This document shows, one piece after another, positions 25,028 to 33,647 of a stretch of 64,000 nucleotides of DNA (its first letter is position 1; the number at the start of each line of letters is the position of its first letter). Source of the DNA: Clostridia bacterium. Its GTDB lineage: Bacteria; Bacillota; Clostridia; Oscillospirales; CAG-272. The stretch spans positions 1 to 64,000 of the forward strand of contig JAFUQU010000028.1 in NCBI GenBank assembly GCA_017472255.1. The letters run 5' to 3'. Under the pieces are notes generated by a model, which was given only the letters and a program-made list of their open reading frames with translations, did no database searches and had not been told where the DNA came from. A program made the translations under genes and the position numbers.

Positions 25028-26176
25028 TTACAGCTGAATTTCCCCACGAAACAGCCGCTCGCTGATCATCGCCGCCGCGCCGATCAGCGGTGCGCCGTCC
25101 CTGAACTGCGATGGGCGCACCCGGACGTGAATATCCACGCTGCCGCCCAGCCGTTCGTTCAAGCGGTTTTCCAGCAGCTCGCAGAGAAGCCTTCCGTCCC
25201 CCTCGCAGCCGACGATCACGGTGTCCAGATTCAGCAGAATGATCGTGTTCGCCAGCGAGCAGGACACATAGTCGGTGAATTCGCAGAGCGCCGTCAGCGC
25301 CGCCGGGTCGCCGTCGCTGCAAGCGGAAAGCACCTGCGCCCAGCTATAAACTTCGCCGGGGCGGATGGGCGGCAGACTACGCTTCACGTACAGTCGTTCG
25401 GAAAGCTCGCCGATGCGTCCGCTGACCCGGGCGATATTGGCATATTCCTCCAGACGGCCGGCATTCAACCCCAGCGTCATCTGACCCAGTTCGCCGCTGT
25501 TGCCCCGGATTCCCTCGTAAATCTTCCCATTCAGCACGAAGGATGCGCCGATACCGTCCAGCACGTGCAGGTAGATAAAGCTCTCCGTCCCGTTCATCGT
25601 TTTACAGAGCAGCTCGGCGATGGCGGCGGCGCCGGTATCGTGCATGAACCAAGCGGGCAATTCAAGCGCTTCCTCCGCCCGATCGGCGATGGGAAGGTCG
25701 CGGATGCCGTAGAAATCCGGCGGGCTGGCGATGGTTCTTCGCTGGGTATCCACGGGTCCCAGCGCCGCGATGCCGACGCCCAGCACTCGGCGTCCGCAGC
25801 GTTTGATAAGCGCTCTTCCCCGTTCGACCAGCTCATCCGTCAATCGGTCGGGGGTGATGGAATCGAAGTTACAGCGGGACACGGCGATCAGCCGTCCGTC
25901 CAGCTCCGTCAGCACCACGGACAGGTCCCTTCGTCTGACCAGCATTCCGCAGCAGGTCGGTGCGGCGGGATGCAGTTCCAGTCTGACCGCCCGTCGTCCG
26001 GCAGAATGGCTGCTGTCCTTCTCCTCTCGTTCGATCAGGTATCCCGATCGGATCAGCTCGCCGCAGATACCGCTGACGGTGGCTTTGGAAAGGCACAGCT
26101 TTCCGGCGATATCCTGCCGGGTGGATGCTTGTCCCGTGGCAATCAGACGAAGGACGTCGTTCTGTGATGTTTTCAT
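25028..26176 (-). CDS. ROK-family transcriptional regulator
   Basis: A 382-residue NagC/XylR-type regulator. The N-terminal winged helix (about 1-65) contains STRQDIAGKLCLSKATVSGICGELI and a wing; the ROK sugar-kinase-like domain follows, with GVGIAALGPVDTQ, AIAELLCKTM, FIYLHVLDGIGASFVLNGKI and GIRGNSGELGQMTLG. The CxCGxxGCxE zinc motif usual after the last segment is missing (LNAGRLEEYANIA stands there), a noticeable deviation. The start at 26176 (MKTSQNDVLRLI) follows GGAGGTG; a GTG at 26185 lies inside that site. It probably responds to a sugar of the neighbouring rhamnosidase/PfkB genes. Confidence 0.9.
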   Translation of the reverse strand: MKTSQNDVLRLIATGQASTRQDIAGKLCLSKATVSGICGELIRSGYLIEREEKDSSHSAGRRAVRLELHPAAPTCCGMLVRRRDLSVVLTELDGRLIAVSRCNFDSITPDRLTDELVERGRALIKRCGRRVLGVGIAALGPVDTQRRTIASPPDFYGIRDLPIADRAEEALELPAWFMHDTGAAAIAELLCKTMNGTESFIYLHVLDGIGASFVLNGKIYEGIRGNSGELGQMTLGLNAGRLEEYANIARVSGRIGELSERLYVKRSLPPIRPGEVYSWAQVLSACSDGDPAALTALCEFTDYVSCSLANTIILLNLDTVIVGCEGDGRLLCELLENRLNERLGGSVDIHVRVRPSQFRDGAPLIGAAAMISERLFRGEIQL

Positions 26177-26206
26177 GGGGTACACCTCCGATGGTTGGTG
26201 ATATCA

Positions 26207-26234
26207 TTATACCGTTTTTACGGCGGGTTGTCAA
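26207..26234 (-). promoter_or_regulatory. Sigma-A promoter of the ROK regulator gene
   Basis: The minus strand has TTGACA (26229-26234), 16 nt and TATAAT (26207-26212), 31 nt before the start. Confidence 0.87.
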
Positions 26235-26624
26235 GGGGGAAGTATCAACGGTCGGGCGCGGTCTGTCTTGATTTTGCTCACAGCAGACTCGCCCCTGCCG
26301 GCGGGGGCGCGAAAGGATGGGAGCAACGCCGCTCCGCTCTGTTTCTCCCACCCTCTCGCCTCTCCCGTCTCTTCCCCGGGGAACGGAACGCGCTCCCGCG
26401 CGGAATGCTAAGATATTATGCTGTGCGGGGTATCGGGGGATTGGTGGTGCAGAGGCTGATGGATGCGAAAATGCACGTGCTTTGGCACGTGCATTTTCTT
26501 GATTTTGGAAGTTTAGGGGTGTGCTGCGGCTGGATTTATTCGTGCTCACGCTCGGGGGCTTTTTGCCCCCTCGATTCGACGTGGGGGATGGTGGGGGTGA
26601 GGGAGTGGGGGATGGGATTATTTT
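26235..26624. other. Intergenic stretch with a strong 14-bp hairpin
   Basis: No convincing gene lies in this 390-bp gap. It contains gcccc-ggggc rich hairpins near 26290-26312 and 26563-26577, and a perfect hairpin gaaaatgcacgtgc (26467-26480) / gcacgtgcattttc (26485-26498), loop tttg. On the plus strand ttgatttt follows, so it may terminate in either direction, including after the dehydrogenase gene on the right. The long open frame 26195-26710 (+) has odd composition and no recognisable product. Confidence 0.6.
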
Positions 26625-27641
26625 TCAAAAAGAAAGGCGGGGGAGTTCTTGGGTCATGTGTGCGACGGTGGCGCGGTCAATTTCAAGCCAGGATTCGCCG
26701 CCGTTCATGACCTTTTCCACCTCATCCAGCAGGGTGGATGTTACGACCTGGCGGCGGTCAACGGTGGGACCCGCCATATGGGGCACCAGCAGCACGTTAT
26801 CGAGGGTACGAAGGGCGCTGGACATGGGCAGCGGTTCATGCTCGTAGACGTCGAGAACCGCTTTGATGGGGCGCTTCTTCATGACGGCGGCCAGCGAACG
26901 CTCGTCGATCAACGAACCGCGGGCGGTATTGACCAGCAGTGCGCCGTCGGGCATCATATTCAGCAGGCGCTCGTCGATGATGTGGAAATTTTTCTCGTTG
27001 GCGGCAAGGTGAAGCGACACCACGGAGCAGGTGGAAAAGACTTCCTCCATGGAAGCCAGGCGTCCGCCGTGTTCAGCGGCTTCCGCCTCGGTCAGGTGTC
27101 CGCTGCAAATCAGCAGCTCGCAGCCGAAGGGTTTAAGCAGTTTCGCCACGTAGCGGGAAACCGTGCCGAAGCCCACCAGACCGACCTTACGGCCAAGCAG
27201 TCCTTCGTTATAGAATGTAGCATGAGTCCAGCCTTCACGCTTCATGATATTGGTATATTTGGAAATCTGGCGAAGGGCGGTCAGGGTGTAGCAAAGCACC
27301 CCCTCGGCGACGGACTGTGCGTACAATTCGTTGCCGCTGAGCACGCGGATGTTATGGTCGTAAACCGCGTCGCCCACCAGCGGAGCCACGGTGCCGCCGG
27401 TATGTGCGATCAGTCGAAGTCCCGAGATTTTATTCAGCACATTGGTACTGAAACGTGCGGTGCCCCAGCCGGTAAGACAGACGTCCACGCCCTGAAGGGC
27501 ATTCGCCAGTTCGGAGGGGGTCATGTTGCGGCTGGACTCGTTCCAGCTCACGTCGCCCATGCTGTTGATGCGCTCAACCAGCGGTGCGGGAATGAAGGTG
27601 TCGCGGGTATGTCCCTTGGGAAGCGTAACCAGAATTTTCAT
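26625..27641 (-). CDS. D-isomer-specific 2-hydroxyacid dehydrogenase
   Basis: A 338-residue NAD-dependent dehydrogenase of the phosphoglycerate/hydroxypyruvate dehydrogenase type. The Rossmann motif is KVGLVGFGTVSRYVAKLL (about 152-169); the catalytic Arg is in ALLVNTARGSLIDE, the Glu in LDVYEHEPLP and the His in LLVPHMAGPT. Start at 27641 (MKILVTLPKGH) follows GAAAGGA; the in-frame start at 27680 is upstream of it. It would reduce a 2-keto acid or oxidise a hydroxyacid, perhaps from sugar-acid catabolism. It stands alone with its own promoter at 27716-27744. Confidence 0.92.
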   Translation of the reverse strand: MKILVTLPKGHTRDTFIPAPLVERINSMGDVSWNESSRNMTPSELANALQGVDVCLTGWGTARFSTNVLNKISGLRLIAHTGGTVAPLVGDAVYDHNIRVLSGNELYAQSVAEGVLCYTLTALRQISKYTNIMKREGWTHATFYNEGLLGRKVGLVGFGTVSRYVAKLLKPFGCELLICSGHLTEAEAAEHGGRLASMEEVFSTCSVVSLHLAANEKNFHIIDERLLNMMPDGALLVNTARGSLIDERSLAAVMKKRPIKAVLDVYEHEPLPMSSALRTLDNVLLVPHMAGPTVDRRQVVTSTLLDEVEKVMNGGESWLEIDRATVAHMTQELPRLSF

Positions 27642-27715
27642 GGTTTTTCCTTTCGTGTTGAAAACAGGTGCTATGTACATTTCAGCATGGTATCATGCGA
27701 AACGCTATACGATAC

Positions 27716-27744
27716 ATTATACTCCACGAAAGTAAGTTTGTCAA
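27716..27744 (-). promoter_or_regulatory. Sigma-A promoter of the 2-hydroxyacid dehydrogenase gene
   Basis: The minus strand has TTGACA (27739-27744), 17 nt and TATAAT (27716-27721), a perfect consensus. Confidence 0.93.
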
Positions 27745-27789
27745 GATTTTATCCAATGACTTTGATAATTTTTTTACAAAGGGGAGTAT

Positions 27790-27922
27790 AAAAAGGGGAC
27801 ACGGCAGACAGATTGCCGCATCCCGGCAGTAAACTTTTCGGTAAATTCACAGCGATATCTCATCCTCGCCCGCCGTGATTTTCACACGCAAACATTATAC
27901 CACATCTGCGCGCAAAATACAA
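27790..27922 (-). ncRNA. Possible small transcript of about 100 nt (promoter plus terminator, no gene)
   Basis: The minus strand shows TTGTAT (27917-27922), 17 nt and TATAAT (27894-27899). About 65 nt downstream comes a hairpin ggga-cggca (27814-27824) with tgccg-tccc (27796-27806), then ctttttat, a usable terminator. The RNA would run from about 27887 to 27790. It contains short in-frame codons reading RVKITAGEDEISL and a stop, which could instead be the tail of a lost gene. Whether the RNA exists is not shown by sequence. Confidence 0.4.
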
Positions 27923-27963
27923 TTGTTTATGACAAAAAATTTTCGAATATTTCCATAAAAAAA

Positions 27964-28737
27964 TTAAATATTTCGCCGACGATACTCACTGGGAGACATT
28001 CCTGTATGTTTATGGAAAACGCTGCTCAGATAAAATTCGTTGGCATAGCCACAGGACGCCGCCACCTCCCGCAGGGTCATGCGAGTATCGGCGATCAGCT
28101 TTTTCGCCAGATTCATCCGCCGGTCGGTGATATAGCCCATGGGCGTCCGTCCGGTGTGCAGCCGAAAGCATTGGGACAGCGCCGACTGGGAATAGCCCGA
28201 CCGGGCGGCAAGCTCCGCCAGCGTCAGTTTTTGATTCAGGTTCGCGTCGATGTAGGCGAGGACGCCCGCCATGGAGCCACGTCTGTCCGGGGGCTGTGCG
28301 GGAATCATCGGGTCGCGGTAAAGTCCGCGTATCTGATACCAGATATCCATTTGAAGCACGATGCGGTAGGGATCCCGGGGCATACAGCCCGCCATCAGCG
28401 CCAGATCGGCAGCGACGCGGTCGTTCACGGGCAGAACCGGATTGCCCAGGGCGGCGGGACGGTCGGCGGCATCGCTGACGAAGGTCATGAACCAGAACGA
28501 CAGGGGCGCAGGGGCGGTTTTATCGATGTTGCAGTAGGGCGGGCAGAGGAACAGCTCGCCCGTCTTGACCCGATGCTCGCCGCTCTGTTCGATGCTGTAG
28601 AGAATTTCGCCGCTCATCGGGATAAACACCGCCCAGTCGGTGAAATAGTCGTGGGTAATCTTGAACTGCGCCAGCTCGTCGACGAACGCGCACTTCCCCG
28701 GTTTCACGTTCAGCCGGGTGAGAATGTTGTTTTCCAT
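27964..28737 (-). CDS. AraC-family transcriptional regulator
   Basis: A 257-residue AraC/XylS regulator. The N-terminal cupin-like ligand domain contains EILYSIEQSGEHRVKTGELFLCPPY. The C-terminal DNA-binding domain has two helix-turn-helix motifs, TLAELAARSGYSQSALSQCF and LREVAASCGYANEFYLSSVF, ending in the family GMSPSEYRR. It is divergent from the adjacent solute-binding lipoprotein gene (28856), with which it shares a 118-bp control region, so it most likely controls that gene and the LVIVD gene in response to a carbohydrate. Confidence 0.93.
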   Translation of the reverse strand: MENNILTRLNVKPGKCAFVDELAQFKITHDYFTDWAVFIPMSGEILYSIEQSGEHRVKTGELFLCPPYCNIDKTAPAPLSFWFMTFVSDAADRPAALGNPVLPVNDRVAADLALMAGCMPRDPYRIVLQMDIWYQIRGLYRDPMIPAQPPDRRGSMAGVLAYIDANLNQKLTLAELAARSGYSQSALSQCFRLHTGRTPMGYITDRRMNLAKKLIADTRMTLREVAASCGYANEFYLSSVFHKHTGMSPSEYRRRNI

Positions 28738-28813
28738 ATGCTGACCTCCGATAAATTTGCGCGGATTTTATATGTTTATTATAATATATTGCATTCCATT
28801 TGTCAACGGGTTG

Positions 28814-28822
28814 TGGTATAAT
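28814..28822 (+). promoter_or_regulatory. Extended -10 promoter of the lipoprotein gene
   Basis: TGGTATAAT (28814-28822) is an extended -10 element without a good -35 box at 17 nt, typical of an activator-dependent promoter. The divergent AraC gene would supply the activator. Confidence 0.55.
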
Positions 28823-28855
28823 GGAAGCACAAATTTCACCGAAAGGATGATTATC

Positions 28856-30319
28856 ATGAAAAAACGCACCCTCTGTCTGCTTCTGATACTAACTTCCCTG
28901 CTCGCCGCCTGCGGCAGCTCCGACACGCCGCCCGACGAAACCACCGCCGCCGACACCACCACCGCCGCTTCCGAGGAAGGCTATTCCTACGGCTCCCACG
29001 ATTTGGGCGGCAAAACCTTCGTTTTCCTGAACTGCCCGAAGGATCAATGGAGTATGCACAACACCATTCAGCCCGACGAGCTGAACGGCGAGAGCGTCAA
29101 CGACGCCATGTTCAACCGGAACGAGTACGTCAAAAGCCGCCTGAACTGCAAAATCGTCGAGCAGAACACCGACGACATCTACAAAATCAATCAGGTTCTT
29201 CAAACCTCCGTCATGGCGGGGGACGATGAATATCAGGTCGCCTATCTGCCCATGCACTACAGCATGAGCGCCATCGGAAGCGGTCAGCTCACCTGTTTGG
29301 ACGATTACGACGGGCTGTCCCTTGATCAGCCCTGGTGGAATCAGGCTTTGCTGGACGCCACCTCCATCGGCGGGAAGCATTATTTCGCCGCCAGCTCCCT
29401 GCATCTGATGAGCATCGACGGCATCTGGTGTATGTTCTTCAATCAGGACATGATGGATGAGCTGAAGCTGGAATATCCTTACCAGCTCGTCCGGGACGGC
29501 GTATGGACGCTGGATAAGCTCAACGAATATTCCAGCGCCGCCGCCAATCTGAACGGCGACGACTCCTTCGCGCTGAACAGCGACGGAAAGTCGGTTTACG
29601 GCACGGTGTCCATCGCCAACGGCATTCCGAAATTCCTGTACGGGGCGGGCGTAGATTATGTGGTCAAGGATTCGGACGATCTTCCGGTGCTCAACCTGAA
29701 CGACGCCGGTCTGACGGACGCTCTGCAAAGCTATGCACGCTTCTTCGGCGCGGAAGGCATCTTCATGAACGCCGCCGCGACCCAGTCCTTCGAAGCCTAT
29801 GCCGGGGGCGTGACGCCTTACATTGGGCTGTTCATGAGTAACCGCGCCCTCTTTATCGGCACCGAGGTGAAGGTGGCGGGAACCCTCCGTCCCATGGAGC
29901 AGACCTTCGGCGTGGTGCCCTTCCCCAAGCTGGACGAGAGCCAGCCCGCCTATCGCGCCACCGCCGTCCATCAGCTTTGCGTGGCGACCATTCCCGTGAC
30001 CAACGGTTCGGCGGAGGACACTGCGCTGCTGCTGGACGCCCTCTCCTTTGAATCCGACCGGATGGTGCTGGACACCTATCTTACGCAGACCGTGGAGCAA
30101 AAGGGTCTGCGCAACGAGGAATCCATCGAAATGCTCAAGCTGATCCGCGAATCGCTGTCCTTCGACCCGGGCATTGCCTATCAGCTTGTGACGCCGCTGG
30201 AAAATCAGCTGAAAAACCTGCTGCTGGCGGGCGACGAAAACGTGTCCTCCGCCATCGCCGGACAGCAGAGCGCCGTTCAGGCGAATCTGGACACGCTGCT
30301 GAAGGAAATCGGCAAATAA
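28856..30319 (+). CDS. Solute-binding lipoprotein, orphan paralogue 1
   Basis: A 487-residue secreted lipoprotein with lipobox SLLAAC (Cys19) and a DTPPDETTAADTTTAA-type linker. The body reads like an extracellular binding protein: GKTFVFLNCPKDQWS, YQVAYLPMHYSM, DYDGLSLDQPWWNQ, KHYFAASSLHLM, then PYQLVRDGVWTLDKL. The PWW block, the VxDGxWTLDK block and the FGVVPFPKLDE block recur in the proteins at 44795 and 49645, so the three are paralogues. The second of two close ATGs (28856) is chosen because the first abuts AAAGG. No permease or ATPase gene is near. The next gene downstream encodes an LVIVD protein. Confidence 0.85.
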   Translation: MKKRTLCLLLILTSLLAACGSSDTPPDETTAADTTTAASEEGYSYGSHDLGGKTFVFLNCPKDQWSMHNTIQPDELNGESVNDAMFNRNEYVKSRLNCKIVEQNTDDIYKINQVLQTSVMAGDDEYQVAYLPMHYSMSAIGSGQLTCLDDYDGLSLDQPWWNQALLDATSIGGKHYFAASSLHLMSIDGIWCMFFNQDMMDELKLEYPYQLVRDGVWTLDKLNEYSSAAANLNGDDSFALNSDGKSVYGTVSIANGIPKFLYGAGVDYVVKDSDDLPVLNLNDAGLTDALQSYARFFGAEGIFMNAAATQSFEAYAGGVTPYIGLFMSNRALFIGTEVKVAGTLRPMEQTFGVVPFPKLDESQPAYRATAVHQLCVATIPVTNGSAEDTALLLDALSFESDRMVLDTYLTQTVEQKGLRNEESIEMLKLIRESLSFDPGIAYQLVTPLENQLKNLLLAGDENVSSAIAGQQSAVQANLDTLLKEIGK

Positions 30320-30322
30320 GGC

Positions 30323-30351
30323 TTGCGCCGCCGGGTGAATTATGTTATAAT
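30323..30351 (+). promoter_or_regulatory. Possible promoter of the LVIVD gene
   Basis: TTGCGC (30323-30328), 17 nt and TATAAT (30346-30351) lie in the 61-bp gap after the lipoprotein gene, so the LVIVD gene may be transcribed both with it and alone. Confidence 0.65.
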
Positions 30352-30380
30352 GAAAGAAAACGAACACGAAAGGACACCTC

Positions 30381-32489
30381 ATGCATCAGATTTACGACCC
30401 ATCCTGGGGACAATTCCCGCCCCACATTGAAAACCCCCGTCTGAAACTTCGCCGCACCGATTGCGCCGGGGGCAGCGACATCGCATACGACGGCGGGCTG
30501 CTCTATCTCATCAGCGCCGATGACCGCGGAAGCCTGCGCATCCTTGACGCCCGGGGCGATAAACCGGTACTGCTGGGCAGCATCGGCGGGCTGGGCAACC
30601 TTCGCCAGATCGAGGTCAGCGCCGACGCCGTCCCCGGGCGGAAGCTGGCCGCCGCCACCGCCAGAGAATGCGGGCTGTACATTCTCGACGTCACCGAGCC
30701 GTCCTCGCCAATACTGCTCTGCCACTACAACAGCGTGGAATTTGCCACGGGCGTGGCGTTCTGCGGGCAGTATCTTTTCATCGGCTGCCGCAGCTTCGGC
30801 GTGGAGATCATCGACATCGCCCAGCCGGAAAAGCCACGCCATATCTCGGTCATCCGGGCGGGCGAGGTACAGTCCGTGACGGTGGCGGACGGCATTCTTT
30901 ACACCGGCTCCTGGGGCGAGCGGCAGGTGAACGTCATCGACGTGCGCGACCTGACTTCGCCAAAGCTGCTGACGACCATTCCGCTGGAAGGACGGGGCGA
31001 CGGATTGGTCGTGCGGGACGGGCTGCTTTATGCCGCCTTCGGGCAGCATCTCCGCCCGGCTTCGGGAACCGACCCGGCGGAATACGGCTATGGACGGGGC
31101 AACGGCTTCGCCATCTGGGATGTATCCGACCCGGCATCGCCAAAACAGCTGTCCACCACCACCTTCCCCCACCGCTATTACTGCTGCAACTGGGATATGT
31201 GGGATGTAACCCTCTGCACCCATTACGCCATTATCTCCCACACCTTCAACGGCGTCTGGATTTACGACATCGCCGACCCGGCATCGCCGAAGCTGGTCGA
31301 TCACACCGCCATCACCACCGATAAACGGCCGGAGGAGATCATCACGATGAACGAAGCCACGCTGAAGCTCCGCCCGCTGATTCTGCCCTTCGACTATACA
31401 AAGATCATGTACGCTCCCGTAAGCGGCGTTGCGGCGGCGGACGGGCGGCTTTACATCGCCGTGCGCTTCGAGAATCTGCACATCGCCGAAGGAGATTACT
31501 TCACCGCCGGAAACGAATCCCCAGCGCCCCTTCCGCCCGCGAAGGGCTGCTATTACGACCGCTATCCCGGGGATGCCTGCGAGGGTGTGCGGATCGTCCG
31601 CACGGAGGGACAGGTTCACGCGGCGGCGTATCTGAACGGGCTGGTATGGGCAGCCTGCGGCATGGACGGCGTGCGGGTTTACGAACCGGAGACGCTTCGC
31701 TGCGTGGGGCAGTATCCGATGGACACCTTCGCGCTGGACATCCGCGCGGCGAACGGGCTTCTGTACATCGCGGCGGGAAAGGGCGGCGTGATCATAGCCC
31801 GCCCCGAGGGAGCTTCCCTGCGAGTGCTTGGGCGGTGCGCCGCCACGGGACGGAACGTCCCGATGCGAACCTATTCGCAGATTGTTCCCTCGGCAAACGG
31901 ACGCTTCGCCATGGTACACACCGACGATCAGCGGCTGACGATCATGGACGTGTCCGACCCCGCGTCCCCGAAGCCGCTGATGCTGGAGCACTTCGCCCCC
32001 GGATTAATTTACCACCGCCATCTTTCCGCCGAGGGTGCGGGGGGCGTTTATTACGGCTGCTACTGGAACGGGAACTACACCCGCTGGTACGATCTGTCCG
32101 GCGATACGCCGAAGCGCACGGAGTGGAAGCAGGGCAAACTGGGCTTCGGCGGCGGTTTGACCGGGCTGGCTGAACCGTACCGGGCGCTGGTCGTTTACGG
32201 CGGCGGGTATATCATCCACGACATCCGGGAGGAGTTGGACTACCGCGAAATGACGCCTGTCCGCATCGAAGGTGCGGCGCTCCACGGCAAGCCGGTGGTG
32301 CGGGGGAATCTTCTCTGCGTCACCGATCGTCTGGACGGGTATGTGACCCTCTGCGACATCAGCGACCCCGCTTCGCCGCGTCTCATCCGGCAGCTGAATT
32401 TCAGCGGGCATCCCGACATGGCCTGCCCCATCGACGGCGGCGTGATTCTGCCGCTGGGGCATCAGGGGCTGGGGTTTGTGAAGGTGTAA
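30381..32489 (+). CDS. LVIVD-repeat (beta-propeller-like) protein
   Basis: A 702-residue repeat protein. The LVIVD unit (variants of L-x-I-x-D-V-S-D-P-A-S-P-x-L) is visible at least nine times, for example YILDVTEPSSPILL, EIIDIAQPEKPRHI, NVIDVRDLTSPKLL, AIWDVSDPASPKQL, WIYDIADPASPKLV, TIMDVSDPASPKPL and TLCDISDPASPRLI. Such proteins fold as beta-propellers that bind ligands or polysaccharides. There is no signal peptide or anchor, unlike most LVIVD proteins, so it is predicted cytoplasmic. It is co-oriented with and 61 nt behind the binding protein gene. Confidence 0.85.
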   Translation: MHQIYDPSWGQFPPHIENPRLKLRRTDCAGGSDIAYDGGLLYLISADDRGSLRILDARGDKPVLLGSIGGLGNLRQIEVSADAVPGRKLAAATARECGLYILDVTEPSSPILLCHYNSVEFATGVAFCGQYLFIGCRSFGVEIIDIAQPEKPRHISVIRAGEVQSVTVADGILYTGSWGERQVNVIDVRDLTSPKLLTTIPLEGRGDGLVVRDGLLYAAFGQHLRPASGTDPAEYGYGRGNGFAIWDVSDPASPKQLSTTTFPHRYYCCNWDMWDVTLCTHYAIISHTFNGVWIYDIADPASPKLVDHTAITTDKRPEEIITMNEATLKLRPLILPFDYTKIMYAPVSGVAAADGRLYIAVRFENLHIAEGDYFTAGNESPAPLPPAKGCYYDRYPGDACEGVRIVRTEGQVHAAAYLNGLVWAACGMDGVRVYEPETLRCVGQYPMDTFALDIRAANGLLYIAAGKGGVIIARPEGASLRVLGRCAATGRNVPMRTYSQIVPSANGRFAMVHTDDQRLTIMDVSDPASPKPLMLEHFAPGLIYHRHLSAEGAGGVYYGCYWNGNYTRWYDLSGDTPKRTEWKQGKLGFGGGLTGLAEPYRALVVYGGGYIIHDIREELDYREMTPVRIEGAALHGKPVVRGNLLCVTDRLDGYVTLCDISDPASPRLIRQLNFSGHPDMACPIDGGVILPLGHQGLGFVKV

Positions 32490-32535
32490 TCGGCGGAATT
32501 TCGTTGGGGAACACCCGTAGCCGCATAACCAAAAA

Positions 32536-32565
32536 TTCAGCGGAGCGTCTCAACGCTCCGCTGAA
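32536..32565. terminator. Bidirectional terminator overlapping the end of the AraC gene
   Basis: ttcagcggagcgt (32536-32548) pairs with acgctccgctgaa (32553-32565), loop ctca. The stop codon of the convergent AraC gene (32550-32552) lies in the loop, so the right arm is coding. Confidence 0.88.
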
Positions 32566-33434
32566 CGCTTGTATTCACTGGGCGACATCCCGTAGGCGTC
32601 GCGAAAGGCGCGGCTGAAGGTATAGATAGACGAATAATGCAGCAGATCGGCGATTTCGCCGATTTTCTGCTTGCCCTCCCGGATGAGCAGCTGAGCGGCG
32701 GCAAGGCGGCGGTTCCGGTAGTAGCCGTGAAGCGTGTCCCCCGTTACCCGATGGAACAGGTCGGACAGATAGCTGTAGCTGTAATTCAGCGCGTCCGCCA
32801 GCTCGGACAGGCTTTCCATGGCGTAAATGTGGGTGTCGATGTAGTTCATCATCTGATAGCACAGCTCCTCCGGCTGACCGATGCGTGGGGACGTTCCCTC
32901 TGCGCGCACATTCCGGAAGGCGCGTATCAGATAAAGCACGATCTGCCGGAAGATCGGCTCCAGCAGCAGATCGGTCATGTCGCCGGGAGCGCCGATCTCC
33001 GCAATGGCGTTGCCCACCAGCCACGGAATCCGCTCCTCCCGGAAGACCCGTCCGGGCAGGTTGCGAATAATCTCCTCCAGTTCATTCCCCAGGAAAGCAT
33101 CGTCGGTATAAAAGGAGAAGAAATCGTATTTCAGCGGCTGGGCGGAGTCGGACGCGATGGCGTGGAAGTCGCCGGGCAGGGAGAGATGGATGTCCCCCCG
33201 CTTCATCGATACGCTGTCCCCGTTGGCGGTGACGATGCCGCAGCCGTCGGTGACGATGGTCAGCTCAAACCAGTTTAGATGGAAATGCGTGGGAATGACG
33301 GTTTGGGGCGTGCAGTGCATACGACCGATTTGAATCAGCGATATGCCGCCGTAGGTTTTGGGATGGGTGATAAAGTTTTTGTCGAAATGGTAACGCTTGT
33401 TGTCGGGTCGCGGCAATACATACTCCTTTTCCAC
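32550..33434 (-). CDS. AraC-family transcriptional regulator
   Basis: A 294-residue AraC regulator. The N-terminal cupin shows THFHLNWFELTIVTDGCG and DIHLSLPGDFHAI with metal-like His residues; the C-terminal helix-turn-helix pair is LSELADALNYSYSYLSDLFH and IGEIADLLHYSSIYTFSRAF, ending GMSPSEYKRSAER. The start is a GTG at 33434, 7 nt after AGGAGG. It is divergent from the Gfo/Idh/MocA pair (33648-35530), the likely target. The last codons form one arm of a terminator. Confidence 0.92.
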   Translation of the reverse strand: MEKEYVLPRPDNKRYHFDKNFITHPKTYGGISLIQIGRMHCTPQTVIPTHFHLNWFELTIVTDGCGIVTANGDSVSMKRGDIHLSLPGDFHAIASDSAQPLKYDFFSFYTDDAFLGNELEEIIRNLPGRVFREERIPWLVGNAIAEIGAPGDMTDLLLEPIFRQIVLYLIRAFRNVRAEGTSPRIGQPEELCYQMMNYIDTHIYAMESLSELADALNYSYSYLSDLFHRVTGDTLHGYYRNRRLAAAQLLIREGKQKIGEIADLLHYSSIYTFSRAFRDAYGMSPSEYKRSAER

Positions 33435-33466
33435 AATTGCACCTCCTGTCGGATTGCTCTGCTATC

Positions 33467-33495
33467 ATTATACCGCACCGCCCGGCGCTTGTCAA
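33467..33495 (-). promoter_or_regulatory. Sigma-A promoter of the AraC gene
   Basis: The minus strand has TTGACA (33490-33495), 17 nt and TATAAT (33467-33472). Confidence 0.9.
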
Positions 33496-33580
33496 TCCAT
33501 TATCAAATTTTTCAGCCGAACAATTCGGGTTTTTCCGCGAAAATCTAAAAAAATGCTAAATTCCGCCGAAAGAATTACCA

Positions 33581-33609
33581 TTTACTTTACCGCCGCCAGC
33601 GTATATAAT
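33581..33609 (+). promoter_or_regulatory. Promoter of the Gfo/Idh/MocA operon
   Basis: TTTACT (33581-33586), 17 nt and TATAAT (33604-33609) end 38 nt before the first oxidoreductase start. The divergent AraC gene is the likely regulator. Confidence 0.75.
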
Positions 33610-33647
33610 TATTGCAGATCAATTTTTTCCGAAAAGGAGAACCTATC

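Noticed and set aside
26195..26710. Plus-strand frame of 171 codons in a large gap
   Set aside because: It begins inside the ROK promoter, crosses a strong hairpin and overlaps the dehydrogenase 3' end; composition is not protein-like.
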